From an uncultured Collinsella sp. (GTDB lineage: Bacteria; Actinomycetota; Coriobacteriia; Coriobacteriales; Coriobacteriaceae), in assembly GCA_902491395.1 (NCBI GenBank), contig CABUHO010000030.1, forward strand, positions 1 to 22,800: DNA of 22,800 nt. Reading direction: 5' to 3'. Under the pieces are notes generated by a model. The model was not told the DNA's origin and did not search any database. It worked only from the letters and a program-made list of their open reading frames with translations. Of this stretch, positions 18,936-22,800 are shown piece by piece. Each line of letters opens with the position of its first letter. Positions within the stretch are counted from its first letter, which is position 1. A program made the translations under genes and the position numbers.

Positions 18936-20325
18936 ACTCCTCGGCATGTGCCCCATCAAGCTCATAGAACTTGGTGGATGCCGGCAGGAACATCAGGTCG
19001 ACGTCGCCGATCGGGCCCGAACGGTTCTTGGCCACGACGATACGCGTAACGCCCTCGTCGGGTCGATCGTCGCGCGAGGCTTCGGCCTCGTCGGCGGAGC
19101 GGTCCAAGAACATAACGATATCGGCGTCCTGCTCGATGGAGCCCGATTCACGAAGGTCGGAAAGCTGCGGGCGCTTGCCGGTACGGGATTCGACCTGACG
19201 CGAGAGCTGCGACAGCGCGATGAGCGGGATCTTGAGCTCCTTGGCCATGATCTTCAGACCACGCGACATCTCGGAGACCTCGACGGTACGGCTCTCGGAG
19301 CGGCGTCCCGGCGGAGGACTCACCAGCTGCAGGTAGTCCAGGATGATGATGGCCTTCTCCTTGTTGTGGAGCATGCGGCGGCTCTTGGCGCGAATCTCGG
19401 TCACGGTGGTGCCGGGCGTATCGTCAATCAGAATATCGAGCTTGGACAAGGTCTGCGTGGCCTCGTTGATGTTGGCCCACTGCTCGGGACTAATGCGGCC
19501 CATGCGGAAGTCACTGATCGAGATCATGGCGTAGGCGCAAATCAGACGCTGGGCAATTTCCTTGCCCGACATCTCCAGAGAGAAGAAGCCGACGGTATAA
19601 CCGGCAGCGGCAGCATTGAGCGCCAGATTCAGGGCGAACGACGTCTTACCCACAGCAGGGCGGGCGCCGATGATGATGAGCTGGCCCTCGCGAAAACCCA
19701 TGAGCATGCGGTCGAGCGACGGGAAGCCCGTGGGCACGCCCGCAGCCTGGCCACCGGCCTGGCACACTTCCTCGGCCTCGTTATAGGCCTCGACCATAAA
19801 CTCGGTCAGCGTCTTGTAGCTCGACTTGACCTCGCGCGCCGTGACCTTGAGCAGCTTGCTCTCGGCTAGCTCCACGACCTCTTTGGTATCGGTGGGAGCG
19901 TTATAGGCCAGCGCGTTGATCTCGTTGGTCGCGCCGATCAGCTCACGCAGCATCGAATCGCGGCGAACGATGGCGGCATGGTGCTGCCAGTTGACGAGCG
20001 ACAGGGTCTGACCCATCAACTCCAAAATGTAGGCCTCGCCGCCCACGGCATCGAGCTTGTTGATGCTTCGCAGGTAATCGATCAGCGAGATGGAGTCGAT
20101 GGGAATGCGGCTGTTGTACATATCGACCATCGCGGTATAGATGGTCTTATGAATGGGCCGGTAGAAGTCATCGGGCTGCAGCTCGACCTGGGCCTCTTCG
20201 ACCACCTCGGGCGATAGCAGCATAGCGGCCAGTACATTGGCCTCTGCATCTTGGTTTTGGGGAAGACCCAACTTTGAGCCGCGGTCCTCAACCGTCAGCC
20301 CGGTCTCCCTATCGTCATATGCCAT
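18934..20325 (-). CDS. dnaB: Replicative DNA helicase
   Basis: Hexameric 5'-3' helicase that unwinds DNA at the replication fork and loads primase. The 463 residues comprise an N-terminal DnaB domain (LPQNQDAEANVLAAMLL start) and a RecA-like C-terminal domain. The latter has Walker A GARPAVGKTS (K227), the FFSLEMSGKEIAQRL motif, Walker B IIILDYLQLV, and SQLSRQVESR followed by LRESGSIEQDADIVMFLDR. No intein interrupts it. The start MAYDDRET is preferred because GAGG lies 6 nt upstream; two in-frame ATGs within the preceding four codons lack a spaced ribosome site. The gene follows rplI, as in many Gram-positive genomes, but a terminator and a 224-bp gap separate them, so dnaB probably has its own promoter. 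I could not identify one with confidence. Confidence 0.97.
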   Translation of the reverse strand: MAYDDRETGLTVEDRGSKLGLPQNQDAEANVLAAMLLSPEVVEEAQVELQPDDFYRPIHKTIYTAMVDMYNSRIPIDSISLIDYLRSINKLDAVGGEAYILELMGQTLSLVNWQHHAAIVRRDSMLRELIGATNEINALAYNAPTDTKEVVELAESKLLKVTAREVKSSYKTLTEFMVEAYNEAEEVCQAGGQAAGVPTGFPSLDRMLMGFREGQLIIIGARPAVGKTSFALNLALNAAAAGYTVGFFSLEMSGKEIAQRLICAYAMISISDFRMGRISPEQWANINEATQTLSKLDILIDDTPGTTVTEIRAKSRRMLHNKEKAIIILDYLQLVSPPPGRRSESRTVEVSEMSRGLKIMAKELKIPLIALSQLSRQVESRTGKRPQLSDLRESGSIEQDADIVMFLDRSADEAEASRDDRPDEGVTRIVVAKNRSGPIGDVDLMFLPASTKFYELDGAHAEE

Positions 20326-20420
20326 GAGCATCCTCATTCATATCGCTTGCGAGCATCCATAGTATCAGCCACGGTCCCAAAACGCGCCGCGCGCCGCCAA
20401 TCATCACCGAACCAAACGGA

Positions 20421-20458
20421 TGAACGGTCCTGTATATAGGACTTCGACGCAACGTTCA
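20421..20458. repeat. Nested inverted repeat in the rplI-dnaB gap
   Basis: The outer TGAACG / CGTTCA (20421-20426 and 20451-20456 or so) and inner GTCCT / AGGAC (20427-20431 and 20438-20442) arms form a bulged dyad around TATATA in the dnaB upstream region. It may be a weak operator or a leader structure. The rest of the gap shows nothing I can name. Confidence 0.35.
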
Positions 20459-20478
20459 CCATGACACTCACTCAGCGC

Positions 20479-20517
20479 AAAAAACAAAAGGGCGCCCTGG
20501 TTTCCCAGAGCGCCCTT
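20479..20517 (-). terminator. Rho-independent terminator after rplI
   Basis: A 13-bp stem AAGGGCGCTCTGG / CCAGGGCGCCCTT with one U-G pair and a GAAA tetraloop is followed on the minus strand by TTTTGTTTTTT. This is a canonical strong terminator about 30 nt beyond the rplI stop. Confidence 0.95.
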
Positions 20518-20549
20518 CTTAGAACAAGATTGTTGCGTTGCAGCAAATG

Positions 20550-21089
20550 CTACTCGGCAGCAGCCTCAGTCTCGACCTCGGCGGTCTCGGCCTCGGCGAC
20601 CTCAGCGGCCTCCTCGACCTCAGCCTCGGCAGCGAGCTCCTCGGCGGTAACGCCGACGAGAACGACAACCTCGGCCTTGATCTCGCGGTACAGCGAGATG
20701 GCAACGGTGTGGGCACCGGCAACCTTGATGGGCTTACCGAGCTCGACGCGCTTGCGGTCGATGTCCATACCGAGCTGAGCCTTGATGGCGTCAGCGATCA
20801 TAGCGGCGGTAACGGAGCCAAAGAGGATGCCCTCGTCGCCGACCTTGACGTCAACGGTGACCGTCTTGCCCTCGAAGGCAGCCTTGGTCTCGTTGGCGGT
20901 AGCCAGACGGACGGCCTCGCGCTTGGCGATGTTGTTGCGACGCTCGTCAAGCTGCTTGAGGTTGCCCTTGGTGGCGGCAACAGCGAGCTTCTTGGGGAAC
21001 AGGAAGTTCTCAGCGTAACCCTGAGCGACCTCTACGACGTCACCCTCGCCGCCCTTGCCCTTGATCTCATCGAGAAGAATAACCTTCAT
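20550..21089 (-). CDS. rplI: 50S ribosomal protein L9
   Basis: Binds 23S rRNA near the L1 stalk base. The 179 residues comprise the N-domain (MKVILLDEIKGKGGEGDVVEVAQGYAENFLFPKKLA, split here only for naming), a long connecting helix and the C-domain ending near 149. The last 30 residues form an extra Ala/Glu-rich acidic tail (AEVEEAAEVAEAETAEVETE) beyond the usual length of about 148. The ATG follows GGGAG by 7 nt. It is last in the rpsF-ssb-rpsR-rplI unit, 15 nt after rpsR, and is closed by a strong terminator. Confidence 0.96.
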   Translation of the reverse strand: MKVILLDEIKGKGGEGDVVEVAQGYAENFLFPKKLAVAATKGNLKQLDERRNNIAKREAVRLATANETKAAFEGKTVTVDVKVGDEGILFGSVTAAMIADAIKAQLGMDIDRKRVELGKPIKVAGAHTVAISLYREIKAEVVVLVGVTAEELAAEAEVEEAAEVAEAETAEVETEAAAE

Positions 21090-21104
21090 GATGCGTCTCC
21101 CTTC

Positions 21105-21371
21105 TTAGCCGCGGTCGCGGTTGCCACGAGAGGAAACCACGGGGACGGTGTACGGCAGGAGAGCCATCTCGCGGGCGCGCTTGATGGCGTTGGCGATGTC
21201 ATGCTGATGCTGCGTGCAAGCGCCAGTGACGCGACGGGGCTTGATCTTGCCACGGTCGGTCATGTACTTACGGAGAAGCTGAGTGTCCTTATAGTCGATG
21301 AACTCAGTGTTCTCCTTGCAGAACTGGCAGTACTTACGACGCGGCTGACGTGCAGAAAAATCATTAGCCAT
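21105..21371 (-). CDS. rpsR: 30S ribosomal protein S18
   Basis: Small-subunit protein that pairs with S6 on the platform. The 88 residues show the Cys-containing form (KYCQFCKENTEFIDYKD, then RVTGACTQHQHDIANAIKRAR), suggesting a bound zinc. The start MANDFSARQPRR is chosen over a frame reaching 21422. It matches the family N-terminus and has AAAGG 9 nt upstream, and the extra codons run back towards the ssb stop. The gene lies between ssb and rplI in a conserved order. Confidence 0.96.
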   Translation of the reverse strand: MANDFSARQPRRKYCQFCKENTEFIDYKDTQLLRKYMTDRGKIKPRRVTGACTQHQHDIANAIKRAREMALLPYTVPVVSSRGNRDRG

Positions 21372-21443
21372 GTCAAAATACCTTTCGTTTGGCAACTTCG
21401 GCGAACCGAAGCCGCCTCTCACTCAAAAATAGGTGAACAGCCC

Positions 21444-21896
21444 TTAAAACGGGATGTCCTCATCGTAGACGTCGACCGCGGGCGGCGTAGCCACCGGTGC
21501 GGCAGGACGTGCTGCGGGCGCGGGGGCTGCGGGGGCGTAACCGCCCTGATCGTAGCCACCCTGGCCACCACGGGAGCTCATAAACTCGATCTCATCGACG
21601 ATGACCTCAAGCTTGCTCCGGCGCTGGCCGTCGCGCTCCCAAGAGCTGTAGCGCAGCTTGCCCTCGATCGCGACCTTGTTTCCCTTTGCCAGGAAACGGC
21701 TCACGGCCTCGGCACGCGTGCCGAACATGGTGCAGTCGACAAAGTTGGGATAGTCCTCCCACTCGCCAGTCTGCGGGTTGCGGCGACGATCGTTCACGGC
21801 GACGCCAAAGGACAGAACCTGGGTTCCGCCGGCGGTGGCGCGCAGCTCGGGATCACGCGTGAGGTTACCGGTGATGTTCACTCGATTGATGCTCAT
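21444..21896 (-). CDS. ssb: Single-stranded DNA-binding protein
   Basis: Coats single-stranded DNA during replication and repair and recruits partner proteins through its tail. The 150 residues comprise an OB-fold domain (MSINRVNITGNLTRDPELR start, FVDCTMFGTRAEAVSRFLAKG, then RDGQRRSKLEVIVDEIEF) to about 105. A Gly/Gln- and Pro/Ala-rich linker follows (GGQGGYDQGGYAPAAPAPA), ending in the acidic tip DEDIPF. The tip is the partner-binding motif and is intact. It sits between rpsF and rpsR, as in many Gram-positive genomes. Confidence 0.97.
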   Translation of the reverse strand: MSINRVNITGNLTRDPELRATAGGTQVLSFGVAVNDRRRNPQTGEWEDYPNFVDCTMFGTRAEAVSRFLAKGNKVAIEGKLRYSSWERDGQRRSKLEVIVDEIEFMSSRGGQGGYDQGGYAPAAPAPAARPAAPVATPPAVDVYDEDIPF

Positions 21897-21944
21897 AACT
21901 CACTACTTCCTCTTGGGGCACAAGCCCAGTCCAAAACGACAGTC

Positions 21945-22238
21945 TTACTCCTGGTCGTCGCGACGGACGATCATGTGGCGGACCACAGCGTCGGTGATGC
22001 GCAGGACGCGATCAAGCTCGGCAATCTGGGTAGGATCTGCGTGGAAGTTGATGAGGGTGTAGTCACCATCGGTGAGGTCGTTGATCTCGTAGGCGAGCTT
22101 GCGCTTGCCCCACTCGTCAACGGAGTCGACCTTGCCAGCGCCCTCAGCGATCGTGGTATCGATACGCTTCATAACAGCGAGACGAGTCTCGGGGTCGAGC
22201 GACGGGTCAACAAAGAACAGCAGTTCATAAGCCTTCAT
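21945..22238 (-). CDS. rpsF: 30S ribosomal protein S6
   Basis: Small-subunit platform protein that forms a dimer with S18. The 97 residues start MKAYELLFFVDPSLDPETR and include the DSVDEWGKRKLAYEINDLTDG and RVLRITDAVVRHMIVRRDD regions typical of S6. The ATG at 22238 has an ideal GAGGAGG with 7-nt spacing; the seven upstream codons in frame include that site and are not coding. It is first gene of the rpsF-ssb-rpsR-rplI unit, preceded by a promoter and a leader hairpin. Confidence 0.96.
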   Translation of the reverse strand: MKAYELLFFVDPSLDPETRLAVMKRIDTTIAEGAGKVDSVDEWGKRKLAYEINDLTDGDYTLINFHADPTQIAELDRVLRITDAVVRHMIVRRDDQE

Positions 22239-22264
22239 ATTGTCACCTCCTCTGGGCAAATGTG

Positions 22265-22293
22265 GCTTCAGGTCGTGAAGGTGCGCCTGAAGC
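22265..22293 (-). promoter_or_regulatory. Leader hairpin of the rpsF unit
   Basis: A perfect 8-bp stem GCTTCAGG / CCTGAAGC with a 13-nt loop lies in the roughly 65-nt leader between the predicted start site and the rpsF ribosome site. rpsF leaders in many bacteria bind the S6-S18 dimer, but the CCG bulge expected of that motif is not evident here, so the role is open. Confidence 0.45.
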
Positions 22294-22309
22294 AGGAAAA
22301 GACTTGGTA

Positions 22310-22338
22310 ATAATATCTTTCAACCTCCCAGGCTGCAA
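22310..22338 (-). promoter_or_regulatory. Probable promoter of rpsF-ssb-rpsR-rplI
   Basis: The minus strand shows TTGCAG (22333-22338) and TATTAT (22310-22315) with a 17-bp spacer. The -10 is a good match; the -35 keeps only the TTG. Start of transcription would be near 22303. Confidence 0.55.
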
Positions 22339-22408
22339 GAATATGCAGCTACAACCTCATGACCTCCACATATGTCCATACTCACACGGCATTTCATGCG
22401 TCTTCCAA

Positions 22409-22517
22409 CCAAATGCTGACCAAATGCTTGACGGATCTGTGGACAAGATACGGCGCTGCGGGGACAAACCGAATCAAACTGCAGGTCAGCAATTGCAAGG
22501 CTGTGGTCGCCAAATGC
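22409..22517 (-). repeat. Three CCAAATGC direct repeats in the rpsF upstream region
   Basis: CCAAATGC occurs at 22409-22416, 22420-22427 and 22510-22517 in the same orientation, the first two as an 11-nt tandem. The DnaA-box-like TTGTCCACA (minus strand, 22438-22446) lies between them. This part of the intergenic region is not coding on either strand as far as I can see. Confidence 0.45.
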
Positions 22518-22549
22518 ATACCAGTGGTTCACAACACCGTTCAAAGATT

Positions 22550-22578
22550 TTTAAAATTGCTGCCACGTCGTTTATAAT
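22550..22578 (+). promoter_or_regulatory. Divergent plus-strand promoter
   Basis: TTTAAA (22550-22555), a 17-bp spacer and a perfect TATAAT (22573-22578) on the plus strand point away from rpsF. Transcription would begin near 22585 and run off the right edge of the window. Confidence 0.55.
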
Positions 22579-22726
22579 TACTCATTTTGAACAATTTGCT
22601 GCATACAGCCATGCTGGTCAGAGCCCGTTTTTGGCCTCCTAGATCCCGCCACGAAGCCAAGCGGGTTGATTTCCGATCTCAGCCGAACACGTTGAGCGGA
22701 TAGACCGTTCCCGCAGCTAGCCGAAC

Positions 22727-22765
22727 GCCCCCGAGGCCCCATTCAGGCCCCGGGGGCGCCGTTTT
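22727..22765 (+). terminator. Terminator-like hairpin in a possible plus-strand leader
   Basis: GCCCCCG / CGGGGGC and GGCC / GGCC arms (22727-22738 with 22746-22757, one A-C mismatch) are followed by GCCGTTTT. Only the plus strand has the U-run. It lies about 25 nt before a Shine-Dalgarno-like AAGGA and possible ATGs at 22788 and 22798. It may therefore be an attenuator for a gene outside the window, or the end of a short RNA. Confidence 0.45.
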
Positions 22766-22800
22766 CCCAGTTGAAGGAACGGTGGAGATGTGTTTCGATG

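Noticed and set aside
22380..22620. A full replication origin
   Set aside because: Only one good DnaA-box-like 9-mer and two weak ones are visible, and no dnaA or dnaN is present, so an oriC call is not justified.
22262..22642. A 126-codon plus-strand frame and a 74-codon minus-strand frame upstream of rpsF
   Set aside because: Both overlap the rpsF promoter region, lack ribosome sites and show no family motif. Codon usage does not resemble the neighbouring genes.

Overview
The window is a GC-rich bacterial chromosome segment in which every confidently called gene lies on the minus strand. The strong G/C third-position bias, the gene set, and a very large sortase-anchored glycosidase with FIVAR and CBM32-type modules fit a gut actinobacterium of the class Coriobacteriia. 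Collinsella or a close relative is my best guess from recall; no 16S or other marker here proves it.

Layout from left to right, with transcription running right to left. (1) 158-6568: a 2136-residue secreted, multidomain GH31 glycoside hydrolase with a signal peptide and an IPNTG cell-wall sorting signal. A 42-nt direct repeat lies on each side of it. (2) 6569-7509: a gene-poor, AT-richer intergenic region of about 940 bp. It holds several palindromes (possible operators), a 196-bp element bounded by perfect 22-bp inverted repeats, a strong bidirectional-looking terminator hairpin, and a second GC-rich long inverted repeat. (3) 7510-12265: carB and carA, the two subunits of carbamoyl-phosphate synthase. 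A PyrR-type RNA hairpin abuts the carA Shine-Dalgarno, which suggests pyrimidine-responsive control of translation. (4) 12472-15229: an ABC exporter half-transporter followed by a single-pass membrane protein of unknown function, closed by a strong terminator. (5) 15414-18840: a Nudix hydrolase of the ADP-ribose pyrophosphatase type, purD and purA. purA has its own promoter and terminator. (6) 18934-22238: the conserved rpsF-ssb-rpsR-rplI-dnaB replication/translation cluster, with a terminator between rplI and dnaB. (7) 22239-22800: no gene on the minus strand. It holds the rpsF promoter and leader hairpin, short direct repeats, a DnaA-box-like site, and a divergent plus-strand promoter. That promoter leads into a roughly 200-nt leader with a terminator-like hairpin just before a possible plus-strand start codon at the window edge.

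Functionally, the right two thirds is housekeeping: pyrimidine entry (CarAB), purine synthesis (PurD, PurA), nucleotide housekeeping (Nudix) and replisome/ribosome genes. The left third is accessory and points to foraging on host or dietary glycans at the cell surface. I see no CRISPR array, phage gene, tRNA or rRNA, and no convincing new multigene defence or mobile system. The most interesting items are the modular GH31 enzyme, the PyrR-type element at carA, the inverted-repeat element near 7.1 kb, and the possible divergent leader RNA at the right edge.
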